Part shown: piece by piece, positions 23,365 through 33,698 of the stretch
How the letters are laid out: every line of letters begins with the position of its first letter
How positions within the stretch are numbered: position 1 is the first letter of the stretch
From: Pisolithus tinctorius
Lineage: Eukaryota > Basidiomycota > Agaricomycetes > Boletales > Pisolithaceae
Length of the DNA: 64,000 bases
Assembly: GCA_024663395.1 (NCBI GenBank)
Contig: JANFAH010000002.1
Coordinates: forward strand, 2,046,001 to 2,110,000
Direction: 5' to 3'
The notes under the pieces: model-generated
What the model saw: only the letters and a program-made list of their open reading frames with translations
The model's database searches: none
What the model was told of the DNA's origin: nothing
Made by a program: the position numbers and the translations under genes

Positions 23365-26300
23365 CTACAACAGAGGTGAGTAAGGTCCAGGTTTATGAGG
23401 ATAGCGAGCATGATAAGCAGCCAACAACTCGGAGGCATGTTCTAACTCTGTTGCCAACACCCAAGAGGTCTCGTCTTCAGTATTCTCATAGCCTGCCCAG
23501 CAGACTGGATACAGCAACTGACAATGACGGCGGCGGCGATCCACCTTTGAGTCAAGGATCTCCGAAATCTCGTACTCAAGGTCACCATCCACCTCAACAG
23601 GCGGAGGCGGAGGTTGGTGCCGATCAGGGAAGGGGTTCGGAGCAGCAGGCTCTAACTGCGACACGTGAAAGACAGGGTGGATGGCCCGCATCGCATCAGG
23701 TAAGCGGAGGGTGATGGAGTGCGTACCAGGCCTAGCTATGATAGCATAGGGGCCCAAGTTCTTCTCCGCAAGTTTAGCCGAAGGGCGGGTGGAGCGGAAG
23801 TACTTGGCCTTGACATAAGCCTGGTCACCGACTTTGAACTCTGGTGGCGGAATGCATCTAGCATCAGCCAGACCTTGATAGCGGAGTTGAGCGGCAGCCA
23901 TCTCAGTGCGGAGGAAGTTGTGCAGGGCGGAAAGCTCCACAACATAGTTATGGGCCTTCGGAGAGGTGAGATCGCGGTCAGAGTAAACTGACAAGTTTGG
24001 GTGGTAACCCTTATTAGCGAAAAAGGGAGAGACTCCAGTAGTAGCACTCGGCGCATTATTACAAGCAAACTCCGCTAGTGGGAGTAACTCCGACCAATCG
24101 TCTTGCTGATAGTTACAGTAGGTGCGGAGATACTGCTCAAGGGTCTGATTCATGCGCTCTGTTTGGCCATCGCCTTCTGGGTGGTAGCCCGATGTAAAAT
24201 GAAGGCGCATATCTAAGGCCTTTCCAAGGGAGCGGAAGAAGTGCGACACAAACTCTGGACCCCTGTCAGAGGTGACATGAGCAGGTACCCCATGTTTGGA
24301 AAAGACGTGGGTAAGGAAGAGTTTTGCTAGGTCAGCGGAGGTGATGGAGTCATGGGTCGGAATGAACACGGTCTGTTTAGAAAGGCAGTCTACAACAACC
24401 AAGATGGCGGAGTAGCCTGCGGAGTTGGGGAGATGCTCGATGAAATCCATTGAGATGGAGTTCCATGGCTTCTCAGGGACGGGAAGCTGCTTCAGTAGGC
24501 CGAAGGGGCGGTGACGAGGGACCTTGCTGCGACCACAAGTGGTGCAGGACCTGACATAGTTCTTTACATCAGTGCGGAGGTTAGGCCATACGTACTCGCG
24601 GCGAACAAGCTCTACAGTGCGACTCTGCCCAAAGTGACCCGCAAGTGGATGGTCATGTTTAAACCGAAGCACTCGGAGGCGGAGACCATCAATGTCGGGG
24701 ACAAAGATGTGGCCATCAAGGCGGAGGAGACCCTCGTGGTCTAATGACCAGCGGAGGTCTGTCGGAGTTGGGAGATGGGAAGCGGAGATGGGGTCGGAGG
24801 GTAGTGTGGAGATGATGTCGGCATGGAGCTGCTCAACATCGAAGATCATGGCGGCTCGGAGCACAGGGGCCAAGAGGTGGGTAGTACGGAGGGACGAAGC
24901 GAACTGTTCCTGGGTAAACACAGGGCGGAGGTTATGAGGGTTTACCTGCGCATAGTCCTTATCCCCCTCTTTTGGGTAAACATCCCAGCGGCGGGTAAGT
25001 GCGTCGGGCTTGGCTCCAAGGCGGCCAGGGCGGAAATGGATGGCTAGGTTGAACTGGGAGAGGTACTCCGACCAACGAGCCTGATGGCGGGTTAGGACCT
25101 TAGAGGTGGAGAAATACTCCAAGTTTTTATGGTCAGTCACCACGTCAGCAGGAGTGGCGGAACCTTCCAAGTAATGTCACCAGTGGCGGAAGGCCTTGAA
25201 AATCGCCAACAGCTCCTTATCATGAGTGTCATAGTTGAGCTCCGGGGCAGTGAGTGTGCGGGAGTAAAAGGCAACCGGGCGGAGTTCACCATCGGAGCAG
25301 GTAATCGAGAGGATACCCGCAATGGCATAGTCCGATGCGTCGGTCTCAACTGTGACAGGGGCATCAGGCACCCAATGAGTAAGGATCGGAGCGGAGGTGA
25401 AGGCGGTCTTAAGGCGGAGGAAAGCGGAGTGGCACTCTTCGGAGAAGCTCCAAGGAGCGCCCTTCCGAGTGAGGCGGGTGAGCGGAACAACTATGTCGGA
25501 GTAGTTACCGATGAACCGACGATAGAAGTTTGCGAACCCAAGAAAGGACTGGATGTCTTTAACCTTGCGTGGTTCAGGCCAATCACGAATGGACTGGACC
25601 TTATCAGCGGACATGGTCAGACCGGATGGGGAGAGGACATAGCCGAGGTACTCGACAGAGTCTTTGTGGAACTCGCACTTTTCCGGCTTAGCAAAGAGGC
25701 TATGCTGGCGGAGGTGGTGGAGGACCTCTTTTACATGTTGGCAGTGCAACTCCTCGTTGTGGGAGTAGATGAGGATGTCATCAAGGTAAACAACAACACA
25801 GACATCGAGCATGTCGGCGAAGATGCTATTAACAAACCGCTGGGAAGCCACTGGCGCATTAGTAAGACCAAAGGGCATAACCAACCATTCATAGGAACCA
25901 TAGCGAGTGTAAAAGGCAGTTTTCCATTCGTCACCAGCACCGATTCAGACTAAGTGGTAGGCATGGTGGAGGTCGATTTTACTATAGATTTTAGCGCGGC
26001 TCGGAGAATCGAGCAAGTCGGAGATGAGAGGGAGCGGGTAGTGGTCTTTCTTGGTGATTTTATTGAGTCCTCGGTAATCCACACAGAGGCGGAGCAAGCC
26101 GTCCTTCTTCTTAACGAAGAGGACAGGAGCACCATGGGCAGAGGTTGACTGTTTAATGAAACTGTAGCTGAGGTGCTCATCTATGAAGGTGCGGAGTGCC
26201 TCAAGCTCAGGCGGAGAGAGGGAGTAGACAGTGCCTAGAGGCGGAGAAGCCCCTTCTTCGAGATCTATATTTAAATCGAAGCTGCGGTGCGGAGGGAGTT

Positions 26301-27060
26301 CAGTAGCCTTTGCTTTACTAAAAACATCAGCAAACTCATGGTAGTCGGAGGGTACTGCAGAGAGATCAGGAGGTGCAGAGGGCATCGAAGAGGCTCGGAG
26401 TTTCATATCTTGGGGGCGAAGGTGCAAGCGGAACTGTGCGGAGCCAGGAAGGGCACATGCATGGACAAAGGCTGCAGCTCCGATGAGAGAGATATGCGGA
26501 GCAGTGCGTGGCAAGCCAGCTGTCGGAGTAGGCAGTGGAGCTGATGTTGGAGGAGTGGACGGAGCGGAGGGTGTCGGTACTGAAGCGGAAGTCGCGACAG
26601 AAGGTGACGGAGGCGCCAAGGGCGTTGGCATTCTTTGTATCGATGGTCGGAACGAGATACTGCTCAATACCCAGTCAATCGACGGATTGTAGCGGGTGAG
26701 CCAGTTGTGTCCCAAGACCAACGAACAGGCAGAATCCAACGGAGTTACATAACAGGAAACAGATGTGACATCGCCAGAGGCAAAGTGGACAGAGAAATCT
26801 ACTACTTGGGAAATGGTGGTATTACTAGTACCATCAAACAGTCGGAGAGGAATAGGCGGAGAGACATTTTTTGTTGGGATTTTATATTTTTTAACTAAAG
26901 AGGGGTCGATGAAACAGTGCGAAGAGCCTGAGTCGACCAGAGCGGGGAAAGTATCTACGGAGAAATCAGGAAGAGAAATAATCGGAAGAAGAGAATTAGG
27001 GTCGGAAAGAGCGGATGCGTTGAGGTGGACTTCTGCACGGATGGGATCAATGCTTCCTCC
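23365..27060 (-). pseudogene. pol: Element G pol: protease, RT, RNase H, integrase, chromodomain
   Basis: One frame from about 27060 to 23365, broken only by two TGA codons (25945-25947 and 25177-25179). Order: aspartic protease ([13 protein letters not shown] near 26935), reverse transcriptase (LVMPFGLTNAP and catalytic YLDDILIYS near 25780), RNase H (ETDASDYAI), integrase with HHCC zinc finger (HDHPLAGHFG..CTTCGRSK), catalytic residues in MDFIEH, DRGPEF and DGQTERMNQ, a GPY/F-like module (KNLGPYAI), and a C-terminal chromodomain (EYEISEILDSK..VCWAGYE). Both stops fall where family members have Arg (HLVRI, HWRHYL), consistent with CGA to TGA. It would copy the RNA into DNA and integrate it, the chromodomain steering to chromatin; this copy is inactivated. 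Confidence 0.95.
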
Positions 27061-27089
27061 AGGACGTACAGGCTCCCTGGAGGAGCGGG

Positions 27090-28379
27090 TTAATTTTTTG
27101 ACTCTGACCTCTCTGCAGGCGGAGCGGTCGGAGTGGCGGCTTTAGCGGCACGGGCCTTGGCAGCGCGGGAAGTCGACCTTGGGCAATCCTTGGTGGAGTG
27201 GCCAGGTTCACCACAGAAGAGGCACAGCCCACCAGTAAGGCGGCAGAGCCGCTCAGCTGCTGTGAGCTTGCCATCCTTTCCAAGGAGATGGTTGATGTCG
27301 GACTTTGGCGCTTCGGCCTTTTTAGAGTCGGACTTAGGGGCGGAGGATGATGTGGAGGGTTTCGGCCTTGAGTCGGAGGTGCGGAGTGGAGTTCTTTCGG
27401 CAGGAGGAGGCTTGGTGGAGTGGGAGACTTCTGACCTGCGCTCCCAGTAGCGTGCATCTACTGTCTGGGCCAACTCGCGGAGTGCATGAAGAGTGGCGGG
27501 CTTGCCGACACGGGACACTTCATCCTTGATGCGGTCAGGGAGACCCGAGTAGAAGCGGTGGCGGAGTGCGCCTTCGCCATAGTCCTTTACCTGAGAAGCC
27601 CAGCGGTTGAACTCCACCAAGTACTTCGCAATGCGTGAAGAGTCCTTCATGGTAAGATTTTCCAGATGCTGGACGGCATCGGCAGCAGCATCATGAGGGC
27701 CGAAATTGGTAGTGAGCTCACGGAGGAACTCGTGGTGGTCATCCATCCACAGTGGACGATTAAGGTAATCATCCAGATTGAGAAGGTCTGGTTCGAACCA
27801 GGCCAATGCCATGCCCTTAAGGTAGGACTGCGCATACGTGACCTTGGCTCGGTCGGAGCGGAATGCCCGAGGGCGGTCCTGGAAATTGAGCTCGCACTGG
27901 ACCAGGAACTCATGGAGTTTTTTAGGGTCGGACCCATCAAAGGTGTCTGGCTTGCGGACTTTGGTTCGCGGAGCGGAGTCTCCAGAGCGCTGGTTGGAGC
28001 GGGCTAGGGCATGGATGGCCTGGGTCAGAGCAAGGACCGGGTCATCAAGGGGATCCCCGAGGTTGTCAGGATCATCCTCATCATCAGGCCCATCACCAGG
28101 ATGGTAGTCAGGGTCGTCGGGGTCATCGTCGGGGTCGCCTGGTCCATCTCTGCCAGGGTGAATGACGATAGGAGGTGGCGGAGAGCGGAGGGCGGACTGC
28201 TGACGGATGGAGGGTGCAGCACGTGAGGTGCTGTCTGGAGCAGGGTCGGAGTTGGAGCGCCCCCTGGAGGAGAAGCTCCGGAAGGGCTCAACAACCGAAG
28301 GGAGACGTCGGGGGTTTGCCAAGGCTGTAGCAAGGGCCTCGGTAGCATCCCGTTGTCGGAGACGTGTCATGGGAGGCAT
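27090..28379 (-). CDS. gag: Element G gag (capsid and nucleocapsid)
   Basis: A 429-residue intact frame. Residues ~1-130 are basic then acidic with a long Asp/Pro/Gly run; 135-300 form the retrotransposon capsid fold ([61 protein letters not shown]); a CCHC zinc knuckle [14 protein letters not shown] lies near residue 390, before a basic Ala-rich tail. It packages the RNA. Pol follows in another frame, so a frameshift or re-initiation is required. It is closely related to the split gag of element A (52462-60477). The start [11 protein letters not shown] lies 55 bp after the 5' LTR. Confidence 0.95.
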   Translation of the reverse strand: MPPMTRLRQRDATEALATALANPRRLPSVVEPFRSFSSRGRSNSDPAPDSTSRAAPSIRQQSALRSPPPPIVIHPGRDGPGDPDDDPDDPDYHPGDGPDDEDDPDNLGDPLDDPVLALTQAIHALARSNQRSGDSAPRTKVRKPDTFDGSDPKKLHEFLVQCELNFQDRPRAFRSDRAKVTYAQSYLKGMALAWFEPDLLNLDDYLNRPLWMDDHHEFLRELTTNFGPHDAAADAVQHLENLTMKDSSRIAKYLVEFNRWASQVKDYGEGALRHRFYSGLPDRIKDEVSRVGKPATLHALRELAQTVDARYWERRSEVSHSTKPPPAERTPLRTSDSRPKPSTSSSAPKSDSKKAEAPKSDINHLLGKDGKLTAAERLCRLTGGLCLFCGEPGHSTKDCPRSTSRAAKARAAKAATPTAPPAERSESKN

Positions 28380-28408
28380 AACAGATGTGGTAGGGGAAGT
28401 GAGAGAGC

Positions 28409-28428
28409 TCGTACAAGTGATAGTACGA
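28409..28428 (-). other. Hairpin directly after the 5' LTR of element G
   Basis: TCGTAC and GTACGA form a 6-bp stem with an 8-base loop within 26 bp of the LTR, in the place of the primer-binding site. The same hairpin follows the LTR of element A (52407-52426). No tRNA-type TGG start is seen. A priming role is inference. Confidence 0.5.
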
Positions 28429-28434
28429 ATATAC

Positions 28435-29249
28435 TGTCAAAGTCGGACAACACCCCTGGCTCCTTCTTAGGGCGGAGTTGGAGCGGGTTGGGCTGCGGAG
28501 TACAGCGGTCAAAGTCCGAAGCGAATCCGACCACTGGGTGGCAAGATATTCGACGAACAGTGAGTGGAGGGGTATGAAGGAAAGTCTTGGAGGCTGAGGT
28601 CGGAGTCAGAGTCGGAGGTCAGAGGTCGGAGGTCGGATGAGAGGGCGTTGGGTTCAGCTAGTGCGCTGCCCCCTTGCATGAGCTCAGCCCTCATATTTCA
28701 GAGGTGGAGCGGACTCAGAGGAAGTGGAGACAAAACTCCGGAGGGGACTGAGAGGGAGTCGAAGGTGGGGACTTTATTCGATATTCGTACTGATTACATC
28801 GGAGTACTATGTGGCCTTATATACGATGTAGGTCAAGGGCGGTGTAGTACGGAATGTAAACCAATAAGTGTATAGTGGGTTAGAGTCCTTCCGACACAAG
28901 GGATAGAGAGTAGGGACGACGGGGACCTTAACTGAGACAAGGAAACTACTACAACGAGGAAGAGAGGGTAAATACCGAAGAAGCGGAAGAATGGAGAAAA
29001 CCGACACGAGGGCGGAACCCTATCTAGAATGCAGGGCTGCAAGTCCGACAGCCCACGTGACCAACCTTAGGGCGGAGTTGAGCGGAGTTGGTCAGAACGT
29101 GGACAGGGGACCTTGGAGAGGTGTGGAGATGTGTCGGGAGGGTCGGAGGAGCGTGGGAACACGTCGGAGGAGGGTGGAGAAGTGCGGGAACATGTCGGAG
29201 GAGGGCGGAGTAGGTATTAGGGGCTTACGCTGGTGTCATGGTCATGACA
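28435..29249 (-). repeat. 5' LTR of element G
   Basis: 815 bp, near-identical to 22506-23320. Followed on the plus strand by ATTAA, the target duplication, and then the resumed Plavaka transposase. Confidence 0.95.
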
Positions 29250-29972
29250 ATTAACCTGAGTAGTGCAGCAGCTCACAAAATCAACCTCTTGCATTCAGAA
29301 ATGAAGCGGGCCAGAACCATGACAGATCTTGCAATCAAGCTTGGTCTATCGCATCTCCCTACCATTCTGGAGGAGTTCCTGCTTCAACAAGCCAATGCTG
29401 AAGACTACCACGATCTCTGTGACATCCCACTATCTGAGCACCCCATCTATGGCAACAAAATCACCGTCGTTAATTCTGCAGCTGCACTATTCTATGCGCC
29501 AAGTGATATCAGTGGTATTGGTGGCATGCGGCATGAGTATATCCGCTCGTGTCATTCATGGCAGAATGGGCCACCCCGGTATGACTGTGCATTTGTGAAT
29601 ACTAATCCAGGGCTGAAGGGGATGCATGGTTTGGATGTCGTGCATATCCTTGGGTTTTTTTCCTTCGTTTCCCAAAGCAAGCATTACCCATGTGCAGTAG
29701 TGCAGTGGTTTGACCATGTCGGGGATGACCCAGATCTGGATACAGGGATGTGGATTGTACGCCCGGCCCTTACTGCAAATCGTCACCCGGCCACTGCTGT
29801 CATACATGTAGACACCATATATCGTGCGGCACACCTTGTTCCCTTGTACAGCACCCACCCCATTCCCAGAACCATAAAGCTGCATCATTCTTATGACGCA
29901 TTTACCACCTTCTACATGCACAGATTTATCAACCATCATGCATTTTCACTTTTATCAGATTCATACTTGTAG
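29250..29972 (+). pseudogene. Plavaka transposase, 3' part
   Basis: Continues the frame broken at 22505. It contains the conserved C-terminal Plavaka blocks: RYDCAFVNTNPGLKGM, GLDVVHILGFFSF, YPCAVVQWFDHVG, DTGMWIVRP, AVIHVDTIYRAAHLVP, PIPRTIKLHHSYDAF and NHHAFSLL, ending at a stop at 29972. No further stop is seen in this part. Confidence 0.9.
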
Positions 29973-30497
29973 CATACTTGATTGTATGCTTGAATTCCAT
30001 AGTAACTTAGCTGCTTGGGATGCTTATCTACTTGAGTTGCACTTAAACATTTGCCAAGTTACTTGGCGGTCATGCATGACAAAAACTAAGTAGAAAATAG
30101 CTCACATACAATTAGTAAAGTGTAAAACAAATGCAAGGGATAACTATACCTCAGCCACTGCCTGAGTATGGGCAAGATGACTGAGGGTTTTGTAAGTGAG
30201 AGAAGTGAAGTATATATATGTGAAAACAAGCTTGTAAGAACAAGGGACAAGGGGTAAGAAAAGATACTAGTAGTGATACATAACCTGTCAAAAAATAGAG
30301 GCGCGGGAAAAAGGCCGGTTCGTCTAAGGTTTGTCTAAGGTTCATCAGAGGTTTGTCTGCTGGCCACTTATGTAACCCTGTCACTTGTTGACAATGCATG
30401 CTTGGCAATGTGGGTACTTGATGTGCTTATGCTACTTATGTGCTTGACAGGTGCTGCTAAGTGGTCAAGCACGGTTAAGCAGACTTATGATTTGCTG
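29973..30497. repeat. Plavaka right subterminal region and terminal repeat
   Basis: Contains the same GCTTA/TAAGC motifs as the left end (CTTAGCTGCTTGGGATGCTTAT near 30005; GTGCTGCTAAGTGGTCAAGC near 30450) and closes with the inverted repeat ending GATTTGCTG at 30497. The region 30090-30400 between carries no gene. Confidence 0.75.
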
Positions 30498-31340
30498 ATG
30501 TTGCGAATGAGTGAGGGCTAAGCCAGCTTCCACAAAGCACAACTTGGGAATCTCAAATGGAGGTGGATGTTCAGCTGACGAGATAGCACTGTATATGAAT
30601 TTGTAAGTCATCACAAGCAGCGCCTTAGCCCAATATAGCATATTGGCCTCGCAATGCAACTTTGGGAGTTCATCACCCAATGACAGGCATATGATGCGTC
30701 GCCTCTCACTTTTGGGAGAATGCTTTCCCGCTACACCACAAGTGGCCTTGGTGCCAGATGCAAGTGTGAGAGTAGGAGGGCTGATAAATGGACGCTTTAC
30801 AACAACATCATGGTAGGGTTTCGATCCTAGACCAGATGGGGAGGGTGGAGTCAGCATTAATGACCCACTTTGTGCAGTTTTGAATCTGCCGATGCCAATA
30901 AATGGGCCAGGTGTATGATCCACCCCTAACTTGCCAGGATAGCTCTCAGATTGGTGGAGATCAAATGAGCGATAACTGGGATTTTGCAAGATCTCAGAAA
31001 GGGGCCGTGTTGGGATGGGATAAAACTGAATGAATTCGAATGACTGCATTAAAACTACAAGTTTCAGTTAGCAGGGTCAAGCAGTAAGCATTGCTGTGGA
31101 TGCTCACCTTTGTTGACATTGAGTTCTGAGGTTCCACCAGACTTTAATGCTTCCCTTAGATCAGTTCAGCTGGGAGATGCAAATGGTCCCAGTGCCGGTA
31201 TCTTCCGGGGTGGTGACCTGGCTGTTGGTGGTGGACTAACAATGCTCCATTTCATAGCCACCGGATTTGTGATCGATGGAACACAAGATGTGCTACCACT
31301 GGACTCAGCAGTCGGTTTGGAAGCTGTCAAACTCAGTTAG
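30498..31340 (-). pseudogene. Alpha-kinase gene, 5' half (split by Plavaka)
   Basis: Encodes a Pro/Ser-rich N-terminal exon (31340 to ~31110) and, after an intron (GTGAGC..TGCAG), the kinase N-lobe: GPFIGIGRFKTAQSG (glycine-rich loop), VVVKRPF (candidate ATP-contacting Lys), EANMLYWAKALLVMTY with its conserved Glu, PPPFEIPKLCFVEAGLAL. Coding stops at the Plavaka end; the C-lobe is at 16343-16884 in the same frame. An in-frame TGA at 31166-31168 in the first exon again fits a lost CGA. Further 5' exons may exist but were not recognised. Basidiomycetes carry expanded alpha-kinase families, so loss of one copy is plausible. Confidence 0.85.
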
Positions 31341-31870
31341 TGCCCAAGCATCTGCAGCATTCTTGTCGACTCGAGCCCATGCACCTGGTTAGGCCATATG
31401 AGACGGTCAGTGGAGGCTGACAATTGGCTGTTGGTGATGGGCCAGCGGAGGTTGAGCCCATGTATGGCTTGTGCATGTGTGTTACATGAGAGCCATGAAC
31501 CTATTGTCACCTTGTAGTATGGGAGAGCCCAACTGATGAGTGTCACCATGTAGTACAGCTGAGCCTGGGAGGAAATGTTGTCATGAGGAATGGTGCAGCT
31601 GTGGTTTGAATTGTCATTGTCAGTTACAAGCAGGCTGGGGAGTAAGTGTCATCATGGACTATGGGGGGGCCCAATAAATGAGTGTCACCATAGCATACAG
31701 CTGAGCCCATAAGTAGGAGTCATTATAGAGAATGGCTGCACAGAGGTTAGAATTGTCATCATGGGGTACAAGCCAGCTGTGGGACTAGGGTGTAGCCACT
31801 GCAATATGAGTAGTCCCAGGTAAGCCCAGAGTTGGGTGTCCCTGGAAGGTATGGATGGGCTCAGCCCCAG
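31341..31870. other. Degenerate repeats, no gene
   Basis: Recurring blocks around AGCTGAGCCC, GTGTCATCAT/GTGTCACCAT and AGAATTGTCATCATGG with a spacing near 160 bp. No supported coding sequence. Confidence 0.4.
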
Positions 31871-31879
31871 AGTTCACCC

Positions 31880-33190
31880 CTGGCAGCACTGTCATGCAAG
31901 CTGGCCCAACACCAATGCCATGCTAGCTGTCCCAGCAACACTGCCATGTGGGCTGGCCCACCACAAATGCCATGCAGGCCATCCTGGGATGATTGCCATG
32001 TGAGCCAGGCCAACACCAATGCAATATGAATAGGACCAATACCAATGCCATGCAGGCTGGCACAACACCAATGCCATGCTGGCTGTCCTGGGATCGATTC
32101 CACGTGGGCAGACCCAATACCAATGCCATCCAAGGCATCCCAGCACCAAAGCAATGTGAGCCAGGCCAACACAAACCCAGGACTAATGCCATGGAAGCTG
32201 TCCATGCCGGCACTGATTTAATGTGAACTGGCACAATGCCAATGCCATGGAAGCCATGCTGGCACCAATGCCAAGTGCTCCAGCACATCGCCACTGCTCT
32301 GGGGCCATCATGGAAGCTGTCCCGGCACCGATGTATTGTAAGCCGGCACCAGCACCAGGTCCATGTGTTCCAGCACATCCCCAATGCCATGGGGCCATCA
32401 TGCAGGCCATCCCAGTACCATTGGAATGTGTTCCAGCACAACACCAATGCCAGAACCTATGCAATATGTTCTGGCCATCCCCAATACCATGAGGCCTATT
32501 GTGCAGGCCATTCTTGCACCATTGTAATGTGTACCAGCACTGGACCAATGCCATGGAGGCCAGCCCGGCACCGGTTCCATGTATTCTGGCATATCCCCAA
32601 TGCCACAGGTCCATCATGCAAACCATCCCGGAACCTTTGTAATGAGTGCCAGCACATCCCCAATGCCATGGAGGCCGTCCTGGCACCAGCTCTATGTATT
32701 CCGGCATATCCCCAATGCGATAGGTCCATCATGCAAGCACCTTTGCAATTAGTGCTGGCACATCCCCAATGCCATGGGGCCATCATGCAGGCCATTCTGG
32801 CACCATTGTAATGTAATGTGTTCTGGCAAAACACCAATGCTGTGGAAGCCGTCCCAGCACCTATGCCATTGTAATGTGTTCTGGTACAGCACCAATGCCA
32901 TGGAAGCCAGCCCGGCACCGGTTCCATGTATTCTGGCATATCCCCAATTCCATGAGTCCATCATGTAAGCCATCCTGGCACCATCATAATGTGTTCCGGC
33001 ACAACACCAACACCGTGGAAGCCGTGCTGGCACCTATGCCATATGTTCTGGCACATCCCCAATTCCATGAGGCCATTATGCAGGCTGTCACAGCACCATT
33101 GTAAGGAGTTCCGGCACATCCACCAATGCCATGAGGCCATCAGTCAAGCTGTCCTGGCACCAATGCCATGGAGGCCTGCCCAGAAATTAT
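31880..33190. repeat. Degenerate minisatellite (CCAATGCCATG family)
   Basis: About 1.3 kb built from repeats containing CACCAATGCCATG, GGGCCATCATGCAGGCC, CCAGCACATCCCCAATGCC and GTAATGTGTTCCAGCAC. Unit size is irregular, with a higher-order period near 100-110 bp. Frames stay open on both strands only because of the repetition. Confidence 0.85.
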
Positions 33191-33483
33191 ACCATACCAT
33201 GCCTGACCTGCCTGACCTCCTGGGAGCAGGTCCACAGTGTATGTATGTACTGGTACCAGTACCATGCCAGAGATGCATGTATTACCACAATGGTGGCTCT
33301 GGTAATGACCAGAAGACTAACTAACTACCCAGTGCATTTAAACCGTGAATTCAATGTTTTACGGCCTCCAGCAAGCCAGAACAATACCATGAAAGCCACC
33401 ATCATGCTATACAGCAAAAGCAATTGAGTTATGCCAGCCAGTCATCATTCAATCATCTAGGTGAACCATGACTCCATTGGCCC
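33191..33483. other. No recognisable gene
   Basis: Short spacer between the minisatellite and the minus-strand gene; only short frames. Confidence 0.4.
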
Positions 33484-33698
33484 TTAGCACTTGTCACACC
33501 ACAGCCTTGGTACAGACCTCACCATACCAGATTGGTTTTCCAGTATCTGAATCATACAGTAACAACTACCAGCAGTGGTAGCTACTTCTTCCTGGAGATC
33601 GCATTTTGACAATATAGAATATATTGCTCCAGCTAACAAAGTACAAGTACAAAGACAAAAAAACATGAATGGATTGCAAAATGATATGTACATTAATG

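Larger units (their letters stand above)
22506..29249 (-). mobile_element. Complete Ty3/gypsy chromovirus (element G)
   Basis: Two 815-bp LTRs (22506-23320 and 28435-29249), both TGTCA..TGACA, flanked by the duplicated 5-mer ATTAA (22501-22505 and 29250-29254). Gag and pol lie between in minus orientation. The LTRs differ at 11 positions (about 1.3%), so insertion is fairly recent. It sits inside the Plavaka transposase gene. Two TGA stops in pol make this copy non-autonomous. Confidence 0.97.
16885..30497 (+). mobile_element. Plavaka-type (CACTA-like) DNA transposon, interrupted
   Basis: Both ends carry an imperfect ~25-bp terminal inverted repeat beginning CAGCAAATCA (left at 16885; right end the reverse complement at 30473-30497). 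The flanking dinucleotide AT (16883-16884 and 30498-30499) is the target duplication, as expected for this superfamily. Inside are a plus-strand Plavaka transposase (19832-22505 plus 29250-29972) and a minus-strand companion gene (17235-19662). A 6744-bp gypsy element sits within the transposase; without it and its 5-bp duplication the transposon is about 6.9 kb. Confidence 0.9.

Noticed and set aside
32183..32811. Long open frames on both strands (up to 191 codons)
   Set aside because: They are by-products of the minisatellite repeat; both strands are open in the same places and the protein is repetitive without known motif.
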